NCBI GenBank assembly: GCA_045807785.1
Contig: JBJMGS010000091.1
Span: 1-17,669 of the forward strand
Length of the DNA: 17,669 nt
Origin: JAIVGV01 sp045807785
GTDB lineage: Bacteria; Acidobacteriota; Blastocatellia; Pyrinomonadales; Pyrinomonadaceae
Direction: 5' to 3'
Each line of letters starts with the position of its first letter. The stretch's first letter is position 1. The notes under the pieces are model-generated. The model searched no databases. It saw nothing but the letters and a program-made list of their open reading frames with translations, and was not told the DNA's origin. Positions 1 to 7,780 of the stretch are shown here, piece by piece. Made by a program: the position numbers and the translations under genes.

Positions 1-1280
1 AGCTCGTCCATGCCGAGGATGGCGATGATGTCGCGCAGCTCCTTGTAGCGCTGCAGGATGCCCTGCACCTGGCGCGCGACGTTGTAGTGCTCCTCGCCGA
101 CGACGTGCGGGTCGAGCTGGCGCGAGGTCGAGTCGAGGGGATCGACCGCCGGGTAGATGCCCAGCTCGACGATCTGGCGCGAGAGCGCGGTGACGGCGTC
201 GAGGTGCGCGAACGTCGTGGCCGGCGCCGGGTCTGTGTAGTCGTCCGCGGGGACGTAGACCGCCTGAATCGAAGTGATGGAGCCGGTGCGCGTCGAGGTG
301 ATGCGCTCCTGTAGCTCGCCCATCTCGGTCGCGAGGTTCGGCTGGTAGCCCACGGCCGAGGGCATGCGCCCGAGGAGCGCCGACACTTCCGACCCGGCCT
401 GCGTGAAGCGGAAGATATTGTCCACGAAGAGCAGCACGTCGAGCCCCTGGTCGCGGAAGTATTCCGCCACGGTCAGGCCCGAGAGCGCGACGCGCAGGCG
501 CGCGCCCGGCGGCTCGGTCATCTGCCCGTAGACGAGCGCGACCTTCGACTCGCCGATGGCGTTCATGTCCACCTTCGTCATGTCGAACTCACCGGTCTTT
601 TCCATGTGCTCGTAGAACGGCTCGCCGAAGTTGATGACCTTCGACTCGACCATCTCGCGCAGCAGGTCGTTGCCCTCACGCGTGCGCTCGCCGACGCCGG
701 CGAAGACGGAGAAGCCGGAGTGCGCCTTGGCGATGTTGTTGATCAGCTCCATGATGAGCACGGTCTTGCCGACGCCCGCGCCGCCGAAGAGCCCGATCTT
801 GCCGCCGCGCAGGAAGGGCTGGATGAGATCGACGACCTTGATGCCGGTCTCGAACATCTCCAGTTCGGTCGCCTGCTCGTCGAGCGTCGGCGCGTGGCGG
901 TGGATCGGGTAGCGCGTCTCGGTCGGCACGACGCCGAGGTTATCGACCGGCTCGCCGATGACGTTCAGGATGCGCCCGAGCGTGACGTTACCGACGGGCA
1001 TCGTGATGGGTCCGCCCGTGTTGAGCGCCTTCATGCCCCGCACGACGCCTTCGGTCGGCTTCATCGCGACGGTGCGCACGCGCCCCTCGCCGAGGTGCTG
1101 CTCGACCTCGCAGATGATGTCGATGGGCGAAGGCACGTCGAACCCATCGGAGGTGACGCGCAGCGCCGTGTAGATCGGCGGCAGATGCTTCTCGGCGAAC
1201 TCCACGTCGATGACGGGGCCGATCACCTGCACGACCTTGCCGTCGAACCCGTTGCCCACGTTACCCTGAGGCGTAGCCAT
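1..1280 (-). CDS. atpD: F1 ATP synthase subunit beta, partial (C-terminus beyond window start)
   Basis: This is the catalytic beta subunit of the F1F0 ATP synthase, which makes or hydrolyses ATP on the cytoplasmic face of the membrane. Reading the minus strand from the ATG at 1280-1278 gives 426 codons without a stop. The N-terminus contains GKVVQVIGPVIDVEF, the usual beta-barrel start. The Walker A motif GGAGVGKT is at residues 166-173, followed by the catalytic GERTREGND segment. The Walker B region LLFVDNIFRFTQAGSE, then LLGRMPSAVGYQP and YVPADDYTDPAPATTFAHLD, are all intact. The family is about 470-480 aa, so roughly 50 C-terminal residues lie outside the window. An AGGAG at 1298-1294 lies 13 bases before the start, slightly far, with GAGAG closer. 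No atpG or atpA precedes it; the next gene upstream is divergent, so atpD begins its own transcript. Identification is essentially certain. Confidence 0.98.
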   Translation of the reverse strand, partial: MATPQGNVGNGFDGKVVQVIGPVIDVEFAEKHLPPIYTALRVTSDGFDVPSPIDIICEVEQHLGEGRVRTVAMKPTEGVVRGMKALNTGGPITMPVGNVTLGRILNVIGEPVDNLGVVPTETRYPIHRHAPTLDEQATELEMFETGIKVVDLIQPFLRGGKIGLFGGAGVGKTVLIMELINNIAKAHSGFSVFAGVGERTREGNDLLREMVESKVINFGEPFYEHMEKTGEFDMTKVDMNAIGESKVALVYGQMTEPPGARLRVALSGLTVAEYFRDQGLDVLLFVDNIFRFTQAGSEVSALLGRMPSAVGYQPNLATEMGELQERITSTRTGSITSIQAVYVPADDYTDPAPATTFAHLDAVTALSRQIVELGIYPAVDPLDSTSRQLDPHVVGEEHYNVARQVQGILQRYKELRDIIAILGMDE

Positions 1281-1315
1281 ACTGTTCTCTCAACTCCTCT
1301 TCGACTCTAACTGGT

Positions 1316-1344
1316 TTGATGAAAATTCTTGCGGGTACTATTAA
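1316..1344 (+). promoter_or_regulatory. Candidate sigma70-type promoter for the kinase gene
   Basis: A -35-like TTGATG (1316-1321) and a -10-like TATTAA (1339-1344) are separated by exactly 17 bases, in the only AT-rich patch between the divergent genes. Each hexamer matches the consensus at four of six positions. Transcription would begin near 1351, leaving a leader of about 170 bases before the ATG at 1521. This rests on pattern matching only. Confidence 0.4.
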
Positions 1345-1352
1345 GATTTGTG

Positions 1353-1381
1353 AAGATAGCATACCGCGCGCGGCGAGGCAA
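1353..1381 (-). promoter_or_regulatory. Candidate sigma70-type promoter for atpD
   Basis: On the minus strand, TTGCCT (1381-1376) and TATCTT (1358-1353) are spaced by 17 bases, giving a start near 1346 and a leader of about 65 bases to the atpD ATG. Both hexamers are only partial matches. The predicted start sites of this and the divergent promoter fall within about 10 bases of each other, so the two could compete or be co-regulated. Confidence 0.28.
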
Positions 1382-1520
1382 AGCAGGCTCGCTGCCGTCT
1401 CGTCAGCATCACTCTGGCGCACCCGCCGCGCCGCTGCTAGAATGCCGCACTCGACGCGGCACCCTTTGCCCGTCCACCTTCCCGCTCCCGCAAGCGGCGA
1501 GCCCACGACCGCACTCTCCG

Positions 1521-4500
1521 ATGACGCTGACGCCCGGCACGCTCCTGGATCACTACGAAATCCGCTCGCTCATCGGCGAGGGCGGGACGGGCGCGGCTTA
1601 CGAGGCGCAAGACCTGAGACTCAGACGCGTCGTGGTCGTCAAAGTCCTCCACGCGGCGGGCGCTCAGGCTGAACATCTCCTGCTGGCGGAGGCGCAACGC
1701 GCGGCGGCGATCAATCACCCTAACGTCGCCGCCGTTTACGAAGTCGGTCAGACGCGCGGGCTCCCCTACATCGCCCTAGAGCGCGTCGAGGGCGAGACGC
1801 TGGCGCACGTCATCGCGCGCGAGCCGCTCGACCTGCGACGTGCGCTCGATGTCGCCGCTGACGTCGCCGAGGCGCTCGCCGCCGCCCACGCGCGCGCCGT
1901 CGTCCACTGCGACATCAAACCGTCGAACGTCATGCTCGCCCGCGACGCGACGGTGAAGGTGCTCGACTTCGGGCTGGCGCGACGGGCGCGGGAGGTCGAG
2001 CGCGCGGCGGAAGGCGCGAATGGAGTCGCCCTCGTTTCGTCTCCGCCCGTCGGCGTGCAGCAGAGTTCTCACCCCTCGAACGGCACAGGCAAGAGTTCTC
2101 CTCCGTCGAACGGCGCGCGCGGCGGCACGGCGGCTTATATGTCGCCCGAACAGTTGCGCGATGAAGCGCTCGACGCGCGCACGGACATCTTCAGCCTGGG
2201 CGTCGTGCTCTACGAGATGATCGCCGGGCGCAAGCCGTTCGCGGGCGCGAGCCGCGCCGACGGCATCCGCGCGACGCTCGGCGCAGAGCCGACGCCGCTC
2301 GGCGCGTACCGCGACGACGTGCCGCTCGAACTCGAAGGCGTCGTCCGCCGCGCGCTCGCCAAGGATCGCGCCGAGCGGTATCAGACCGCGCGCGAGATGT
2401 GCGAAGACCTCCGGCGTCTGCGGGCGCGCCTCGATCAGTTTGAAGTTCGTGCAGACTTCGCGGGCGGCGGCGCGGCGGAAGCGACGCGCGCGGCTGCGCC
2501 CGACGGCGCGCGCGGTGTGTGGCAAAGGCTCAGGCGCGCGGCGTCCGCCGTCTCGCGTCGGAAAGTTTTGCCGCACCCGCAGGCGTCGCTCGCGGACGTG
2601 GCGTTTCGTGGGCTGCTCCCGTTTCAGGAAGCCGACCGCGAACGCTTCTACGGGCGCGAGTCGGAGACGCTCGCGCTCCTGCGCACGGTCGCGCAGGCGG
2701 AGTTCCGCTTCGGCGTGCTCTTCGGCGGGTCGGGCTGTGGCAAGACTTCGCTCTTGAAAGCCGGGCTCGTGCCGAAGCTCTGGGAAGAGGGCTTCGTGCC
2801 CATCTACTGCCGCTCGTACACAGACCCGCTCGCCGCGATCCTGTCCGAGTGCCGCAAGCGGAGTCGTCTCGAAATGCGCGACGACGAACAGCCCGCCAAT
2901 TACCTGCGGCGCGTGGCGGCGGAACTCGACGGGACGCTCGTCGTCATCCTGGATCAGTTCGAGGAGTTCTTCATCAACTTCCGCGCGGAGGCGGAGCGCG
3001 AGCCGTTCGTCTCTTTCGTCGCCGCGTGCCACCGCGAAGCGGGCCTCCCCGTCAAATTCCTCATCTCGATCCGCGGCGACTTTCTCCACCTCATCAGCTC
3101 CGAGTTCGAGGGGCGCATCCCAGACCCGCTGGCGAGCGCGCGGCTCTCGCGCCTGCGCAGCTTCGACGAGTCGGCCGCCGCCGCCGTCATCGAGCGGTCG
3201 GCGCGCGCGGCGCGACTGCCGTTCGAGGAGGGTTTGAGCCGCCGCGTGGCGCGCGATCTGGCGTCGGGCGGCGCGGTGCTGCCTTCGGAGTTGCAGATCG
3301 TCGGCGAGCGTTTGCAGAGCCGGAGAATTTTCAACGCCCAAGACTACCGGCGCGCGGGCGGCAGAGAGCAACTCGTCCACGGCTTCCTCGAAGACGTGAT
3401 CGAGTCGTCGGGCGAGCGCGGATCGGCGCAGCTCGTCCTGCGCAGCCTCATCTCCGAAGAGAACACGCGCCTCACGCTCACCGCCGCAGAGATCGCGCGC
3501 CGCACGCAGCGCAGCCGCGAGGCGACGGAGCGAACACTCAAGCTCTTCGTCGCCGCACGACTGCTCCGCGAGATACAGGACGAAGAGCCGTGGCGCTACG
3601 AACTCGTCCACGAGTATCTGGTCGAGAAGATCAACCGCGTCACGGGGCGCGTCATGGACGCCACGCAGCGCGCGAACCGACTGCTGCGTCAGTACCTCTC
3701 GGACTACGCGTTTGACGCGCACGCGCGCATCCCGCTCGGCAAGCTCCTCTTCATCCGCCGCTACGCGGGCGCAGCGCAGACCGAGCGCGGGCGCGAACTC
3801 TTCCGCCGGAGCCTGCGTCGTGGACTCGTGCGCGCCTGCGCGCTGGCGCTCGCGCTCGTCGTCTCGACGACGCTCGTCGCCGCGACTCTGTCGGTGACGG
3901 ACGAATGGGACGGCGCGCGACTCGCCGACGGGCACACGGCGGCGGCGCGGCAGGTCGCCTTCTCGCCCGACGGTCGGCTGCTCGTCTCGGTCGGCGAGGA
4001 CGCGCGCGTCATCGTCTGGGACTTCGCGCGCCGCGAACAACGCGCCACGCTGACCGAGCACATCGGGCGCGTGACGACCGTCGCTTTCTCGCCGGACGGG
4101 CGGTGGTTCGCCACGGGCAGCGCGGACGGGGCGGTTTTCGTCTGGGACGCAGCGCGGCTGGAAAAAATAACCGTTTTAGGCGCGCGTTCGCGCGGGGATG
4201 AGATGGCGGTCGCCTTCTCGCCCGACGGACGGTTGCTGGGCGTGAAGTCCGCAGAGCGGATCGGCATCTGGGAGACCGCGCGGTGGGAGTTGGCGCGTGA
4301 GTTCACCGTAACCGGTGATGCCGGTTACGGTAACTTCTTCTTCTCACCGGACGGGCGGCGCGTCACTTCGATGCTCGGACAGACGTGGGACGTAGCGAGC
4401 GGGGAGAAGGTGGCGGAAAATCTGGCACCGCCTTGGGGCGCTGACTGGGTGGCGCGCTCGCCGGACGGACGGCGCGCCGCGGGAGTGGACACGGGCGGGT

Positions 4501-5675
4501 TCGTCAACTTCGCAGATTTGATCGGGCGCACCCTCTTCAACCGAAAACCCGCCCACCAGGATCACGGGCGCGCGGTCGTCTTCTCGCCCGACGGACGTCT
4601 GGTCGCGACCGGCGCGGACGACATCGTCCTCTGGGACGCGGCGACGCAGACTAACCTCGGGCGGCTTGAGCACACAGCCATCGTCTGGGGTCTCGCGTTC
4701 TCGCCCGACAGTCGCTTCCTCGTCTCCACGCACGGCGACGGCGCGATCCTCGTGTGGAATGTGGCTGAGCGCAGGTGTGTCGCAGACCTCAAGGAGCACA
4801 GCGGCTCGGTGCGCGCGGTCGCCTTCTCGGCGGATGGCAGGCGCGTCGCCTCGGCGGGCGAAGATCGCTCGATCATCATCTGGGACGCCGAGCGCGGTCG
4901 CAAAGAGGCTGTGCTCACGGGGCACGACACGCGCGTCAACGCACTTGCCTTCTCGCCTGACGGCGGTTGGCTCGCCTCCTGCGATCAGGGAGGCATGCTC
5001 ATTCTCTGGGACGTGGCGCGCCGCGAGCCGCGTTGGAGCCGCAAAGACGGAGGGTACTTCTGTCTGGCCGTCTCAACGGACGGGCGCTGGGTGGCGACCT
5101 CGCGCGGGGTTTACGCGAGCGACGACGGGCAGCAACTCTTCGACTTCGCCAGCCTCCCCGCCACCCCGCACAACGACCACACCATCTACGGGGTGGCTTT
5201 TTCCGCCAACGGACGGTGGCTCGTCTGCGCGGCGGCGGACGGGCAGCTTTTATTGTTCGCGACCGGAAGCTGGCAGGTCGCGGAGAGCAGCGCGTCAGCC
5301 GACACGAGTTTTACGAGTGTCAGTTTTGCGCCCGACGGCAAGCATCTCGTGACGGGCGACGTGCAAGGACGTGTCAGGCTCTGGGCGACCGCGCCGTTGC
5401 GCGAGGAGGGACTGCTGGGCAAACACGCAGCGCGCGCGAAGTCGGTCGCCTTCTCCCCCGGCGGACGAGAGGTCGCCTCGGCGTCCGATGATCAGACCGT
5501 CGCGCTGTGGGACGCGCGCTCGCGCCGCCTCGTCGCGCGCGTCGGCACGCACACCGCGCCCGTCCTCTGTGTCGCCTTCTCGCCCGACGGGAAAAGAATC
5601 GTGACGGGCGGCGACGACAGGTCAGTCCGCCTCTACACGCGGCGTCGGACGCTCTGGGGTTACAGTCTCGATTGA
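1521..5675 (+). CDS. Membrane Ser/Thr protein kinase fused to STAND NTPase and WD40 double propeller
   Basis: This 1384-aa protein is a multi-domain signalling kinase. Residues about 12-285 are a Hanks-type kinase: Gly loop GEGGTG (19-24), Lys41 in VVVKVL, catalytic loop HCDIKPSN with Asp131, DFG at 149-151, then AYMSPEQ and DIFSLGVVLYEM. The Arg before the catalytic Asp is Cys130, so it is a non-RD kinase. Residues about 355-700 resemble the nSTAND1 class of signal-transduction NTPases: Walker A GGSGCGKT (402-409) and Walker B VVILDQFEEFF (474-484). One hydrophobic helix (about 772-793), preceded by arginines, should span the membrane. Residues about 800-1384 hold 14 WD40 units built around VAFSPDG, enough for two seven-bladed propellers. 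By the positive-inside rule the propellers would lie outside the cytoplasmic membrane. The ATG at 1521 was chosen because the kinase begins 11 residues later; no clear ribosome site is visible. The sigma54 activator follows 77 bases on. The ligand and targets are unknown. Confidence 0.93.
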   Translation: MTLTPGTLLDHYEIRSLIGEGGTGAAYEAQDLRLRRVVVVKVLHAAGAQAEHLLLAEAQRAAAINHPNVAAVYEVGQTRGLPYIALERVEGETLAHVIAREPLDLRRALDVAADVAEALAAAHARAVVHCDIKPSNVMLARDATVKVLDFGLARRAREVERAAEGANGVALVSSPPVGVQQSSHPSNGTGKSSPPSNGARGGTAAYMSPEQLRDEALDARTDIFSLGVVLYEMIAGRKPFAGASRADGIRATLGAEPTPLGAYRDDVPLELEGVVRRALAKDRAERYQTAREMCEDLRRLRARLDQFEVRADFAGGGAAEATRAAAPDGARGVWQRLRRAASAVSRRKVLPHPQASLADVAFRGLLPFQEADRERFYGRESETLALLRTVAQAEFRFGVLFGGSGCGKTSLLKAGLVPKLWEEGFVPIYCRSYTDPLAAILSECRKRSRLEMRDDEQPANYLRRVAAELDGTLVVILDQFEEFFINFRAEAEREPFVSFVAACHREAGLPVKFLISIRGDFLHLISSEFEGRIPDPLASARLSRLRSFDESAAAAVIERSARAARLPFEEGLSRRVARDLASGGAVLPSELQIVGERLQSRRIFNAQDYRRAGGREQLVHGFLEDVIESSGERGSAQLVLRSLISEENTRLTLTAAEIARRTQRSREATERTLKLFVAARLLREIQDEEPWRYELVHEYLVEKINRVTGRVMDATQRANRLLRQYLSDYAFDAHARIPLGKLLFIRRYAGAAQTERGRELFRRSLRRGLVRACALALALVVSTTLVAATLSVTDEWDGARLADGHTAAARQVAFSPDGRLLVSVGEDARVIVWDFARREQRATLTEHIGRVTTVAFSPDGRWFATGSADGAVFVWDAARLEKITVLGARSRGDEMAVAFSPDGRLLGVKSAERIGIWETARWELAREFTVTGDAGYGNFFFSPDGRRVTSMLGQTWDVASGEKVAENLAPPWGADWVARSPDGRRAAGVDTGGFVNFADLIGRTLFNRKPAHQDHGRAVVFSPDGRLVATGADDIVLWDAATQTNLGRLEHTAIVWGLAFSPDSRFLVSTHGDGAILVWNVAERRCVADLKEHSGSVRAVAFSADGRRVASAGEDRSIIIWDAERGRKEAVLTGHDTRVNALAFSPDGGWLASCDQGGMLILWDVARREPRWSRKDGGYFCLAVSTDGRWVATSRGVYASDDGQQLFDFASLPATPHNDHTIYGVAFSANGRWLVCAAADGQLLLFATGSWQVAESSASADTSFTSVSFAPDGKHLVTGDVQGRVRLWATAPLREEGLLGKHAARAKSVAFSPGGREVASASDDQTVALWDARSRRLVARVGTHTAPVLCVAFSPDGKRIVTGGDDRSVRLYTRRRTLWGYSLD
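2062..2114 (+). repeat. Imperfect 23-bp direct repeat in the kinase activation loop
   Basis: The 23 bases at 2062-2084 recur at 2092-2114 with three mismatches, in frame (30-base period). Both start AGAGTTCTC and end TCGAACGGC. They encode SSHPSNG and SSPPSNG in a Ser/Pro/Asn-rich stretch between DFG and AYMSPEQ, where kinases of this class usually carry a shorter activation loop. Confidence 0.75.
3930..5660 (+). repeat. WD40 repeat array, 14 units
   Basis: Fourteen consecutive units of about 40 residues can be counted, each with a (V/L)AFSPDG-like strand and usually ending in (V/I)WD. Units 4, 5 and 10 are degenerate (FFFSPDG, VARSPDG, LAVSTDG). The count fits two seven-bladed beta-propellers at the C-terminus of the kinase protein. 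This is a protein-level repeat; the DNA copies are diverged. Confidence 0.85.
4305..4331. repeat. Perfect 11-bp inverted repeat inside the WD40 coding region
   Basis: ACCGTAACCGG (4305-4315) and CCGGTTACGGT (4321-4331) are perfect reverse complements around a five-base loop, TGATG. The DNA hairpin lies in the degenerate fourth WD40 unit, in frame, encoding a TVTGDAGYG turn. It has no T-tract and is not an obvious terminator. Confidence 0.7.
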
Positions 5676-5752
5676 GAGTTTCATCAAAGCATCGCACGCA
5701 TAACGCTTCAGGGAAGTTCGACGCACGCGCGCGCGGCGTCGAGTTCGCCGAG

Positions 5753-7561
5753 ATGAAAAACAGCGCGGCACACATCCAGAATCTCACAGAGACCTTCGCC
5801 GCCCTGCTCGAGCGCGAGCAGTCGGCTTGCGCGGAGATGATCTCCTCGCTCGCCGAATCTCTCAGGGCGCTTCAGGGCGACACCGCCGACCGCCGCCTGC
5901 AACGCCTCTCGGCGCAGCTCAAGCAACTGCGCGAGCGGCTCGACCTGCTCACGACGATGGCGCGCACAGACTTCCTCCCGAAGATCGTGCGCGAGGCGGA
6001 GGGGCTGAAACGCGCGGGGGCGGACGCGCGCTCCGCCGCGGTGTTCGCATCGCTGCTAGAGTTGCGCGCGCCGGCGCTCGCGCCCTTCTGCGAGACGTTG
6101 CTCGAACACGTCGTCGAGGCGACGGGCGCGGAGCGCGGCTTCGTTCTCGCCTACCTCCCCGAATCGACCGAAGCCGACATCCTCGCCGCGCGCAACTTCC
6201 GCACGACGAACCTCTCGCTCGAAGAGTACGACTTCAGCCGCACGCTGCTCGGCGAAGTCTTCGCGCGCGGCGCGGCGCTCGTCGTCGAAGACGCGCTCAA
6301 CGATCCGTCGTTCGCCGCCGAAGCGAGCGTGCGTCGGCTCGAACTCAAATCCGTCTTGGCGGTTCCGCTCGCGCACGACGGGCGCACGCTCGGCGCGCTC
6401 TACCTTGAGAACAACTCCGCGCCGTGCGCCTTCGGAGACGAAGAGTTGCGACTGTCGGAGTCGGTCGCGCGCTTCGCCGTCTTCTACCTGCGGCACGCGC
6501 GCCTGCTGCCCGCCGCCTTCAGCCGCGAGAGCCGCGTCTTCTTCGACGCGAGCAAAGCCATAGAGGGGCTCGTCGGCACGGACGCGAAGATCGTCGCGCT
6601 GCACGAGGTGATCAGCCGGGTCGCCGACTCGCCCGCGACCGTGCTCGTCGGCGGCGAGTCGGGCACGGGCAAGGAGCTGGTCGCGCGCGCGCTCCACTAC
6701 CAGAGCGCGCGGCGCGCGCGCCCGTTCGTCGCGATCAACTGCGCGGCGATCCCCGAAACGTTGATGGAGTCGGAGCTGTTCGGTCACGAGCGCGGCGCGT
6801 TCACGGGCGCGACGGAGCGCCGCATCGGGTTAGTCGAGCAGGCTGCGGGCGGCACGCTCTTTCTCGACGAGGTGAGCGAGCTGGCTTACGCGTTGCAAGC
6901 CAAACTGCTGCGCTTCCTCCAGTCGGGCGAGTTCCAGCGCGTCGGCGCGCGCGCGGGCGAGCGCGTGGACGTGCGCGTAGTGGCGGCGACGGGTAAGGAC
7001 TTGCGCGCGCTCGCGGCGGCGGGGAAGTTTCAGGAGGCGCTCTACTACCGCCTCAACGTCATCCCGCTCGCGCTCCCCCCCTTGCGCGAGCGCGCTAAAG
7101 ACATCCCGCTGCTCGTCGAGCACTTCGTCGAAAAATTCTCCGCCGCCTACGGGCGAAACGTGAGGGTCGAGCCGGAGGTGATGTTCGTTCTCGAAGAGTA
7201 CCCGTTCCCCGGCAACGTGCGCGAGTTGGAGAATCTCGTCCACCGCCTCGTCGCGCTCGCATCGAACGATCAGATACGCGTCGGCGATCTGCCCGCCGAC
7301 GTGCTTGACCTCGCGCCGCGCCGCGTCAGCCTCGCGAAAGACCCGCTCTACAAAATCCTCGGCACCGCGCCCGCAGACCTCGCGGAGCTGCGCCGCCGCC
7401 GCGCGGAGATCAGGCGCGTGCTCGCCGCGCAGGAGCGCGAACTCGCCGGGCGCGCCGTCGAAGAGGCGGGCGGCAACCTCACCGAAGCCGCCAACCGCAT
7501 GAAGGTGCACCGCGTCACGCTGCACAAGATGTTAAGAAAGAGCGACCGCCCCGACGACTGA
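5753..7561 (+). CDS. Sigma54-dependent transcriptional activator with GAF sensor domain and Fis-type HTH
   Basis: This 602-aa bacterial enhancer-binding protein would use ATP hydrolysis to open sigma54-RNA polymerase promoters. Residues about 5-100 are Leu/Arg/Glu-rich and probably coiled coil. A GAF-type sensor fold follows at about 105-255 (GAERGFVLAYL, LKSVLAVPLAHDGRTLGALYLEN). The AAA+ domain carries Walker A GGESGTGKE (300-308), the sigma54-contact loop GAFTGA (348-353), Walker B GGTLFLDEV and the PFPGNVRELENLVHR segment. The C-terminus (about 558-598) is a Fis-like helix-turn-helix, GGNLTEAANRMKVHRVTLHKML. No receiver domain is present, so control by a histidine kinase is unlikely; the GAF domain or the kinase encoded 77 bases upstream are better candidate inputs. 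The ATG at 5753 is the first start in frame after the kinase stop that precedes recognisable sequence; its ribosome site is weak. Co-transcription with the kinase is likely. Confidence 0.95.
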   Translation: MKNSAAHIQNLTETFAALLEREQSACAEMISSLAESLRALQGDTADRRLQRLSAQLKQLRERLDLLTTMARTDFLPKIVREAEGLKRAGADARSAAVFASLLELRAPALAPFCETLLEHVVEATGAERGFVLAYLPESTEADILAARNFRTTNLSLEEYDFSRTLLGEVFARGAALVVEDALNDPSFAAEASVRRLELKSVLAVPLAHDGRTLGALYLENNSAPCAFGDEELRLSESVARFAVFYLRHARLLPAAFSRESRVFFDASKAIEGLVGTDAKIVALHEVISRVADSPATVLVGGESGTGKELVARALHYQSARRARPFVAINCAAIPETLMESELFGHERGAFTGATERRIGLVEQAAGGTLFLDEVSELAYALQAKLLRFLQSGEFQRVGARAGERVDVRVVAATGKDLRALAAAGKFQEALYYRLNVIPLALPPLRERAKDIPLLVEHFVEKFSAAYGRNVRVEPEVMFVLEEYPFPGNVRELENLVHRLVALASNDQIRVGDLPADVLDLAPRRVSLAKDPLYKILGTAPADLAELRRRRAEIRRVLAAQERELAGRAVEEAGGNLTEAANRMKVHRVTLHKMLRKSDRPDD

Positions 7562-7672
7562 AGCCGTCTCGACTACACCCAACCCATGACACGGCACGCG
7601 CGCCGTCCCGCCCAAACTTACCTAAGCTATTGACGCGACACGCATAAGTTAACGCGAAGCGTGAGCGTTGTC

Positions 7673-7693
7673 GTGTAGCGTCCGTGACTACAC
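7673..7693. promoter_or_regulatory. Candidate activator-binding dyad GTGTAG-N9-CTACAC
   Basis: A perfect six-base inverted repeat with a nine-base centre spans 21 bases, about 90 bases upstream of the -24 element at 7781. This is the usual distance for a sigma54 activator site. The half-site extended to GACTACAC occurs again at 7571-7578. Binding by the activator encoded immediately upstream is inferred from geometry and proximity. Confidence 0.35.
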
Positions 7694-7780
7694 ACGCGAA
7701 CGCGCCGCCGACCGCGACGAAGCCGCTCAAGTCACTGCCCAATAAGCGTATACGAACTTTCACGATGCCTGCTGACGACG

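Noticed and set aside
1329..1520. N-terminal extension of the kinase gene from a TTG at 1329
   Set aside because: The 64 extra residues are Arg/Pro-rich with no family similarity and would overlap the only promoter-like patch; the kinase domain starts just after the ATG at 1521.
2519..3715. Plus-strand open frame of 398 codons within the kinase gene
   Set aside because: Arg/Ala/Gly-rich frame-shifted reading of the STAND region, which is intact in the main frame.
1776..4061. Minus-strand open frame of 761 codons
   Set aside because: Arg/Glu/Ala-rich shadow of the kinase/STAND gene in high-GC DNA, with no recognisable domain.
1521..5675. Kinase/STAND/WD40 gene as part of an anti-phage defence island
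   Set aside because: STAND NTPases occur in defence systems, but no nuclease, effector, mobile element or other defence gene is nearby, and the neighbours are regulatory and housekeeping genes.
5711..5724. GG-N10-GC spacing before the sigma54 activator gene
   Set aside because: Only the two dinucleotides match; the surrounding bases (GGGAAG and ACGC) do not fit the sigma54 consensus.
7591..7606. Hairpin ACGGC/GCCGT after the activator gene as a terminator
   Set aside because: Only five base pairs and no T-tract follow, so it is not a credible intrinsic terminator.
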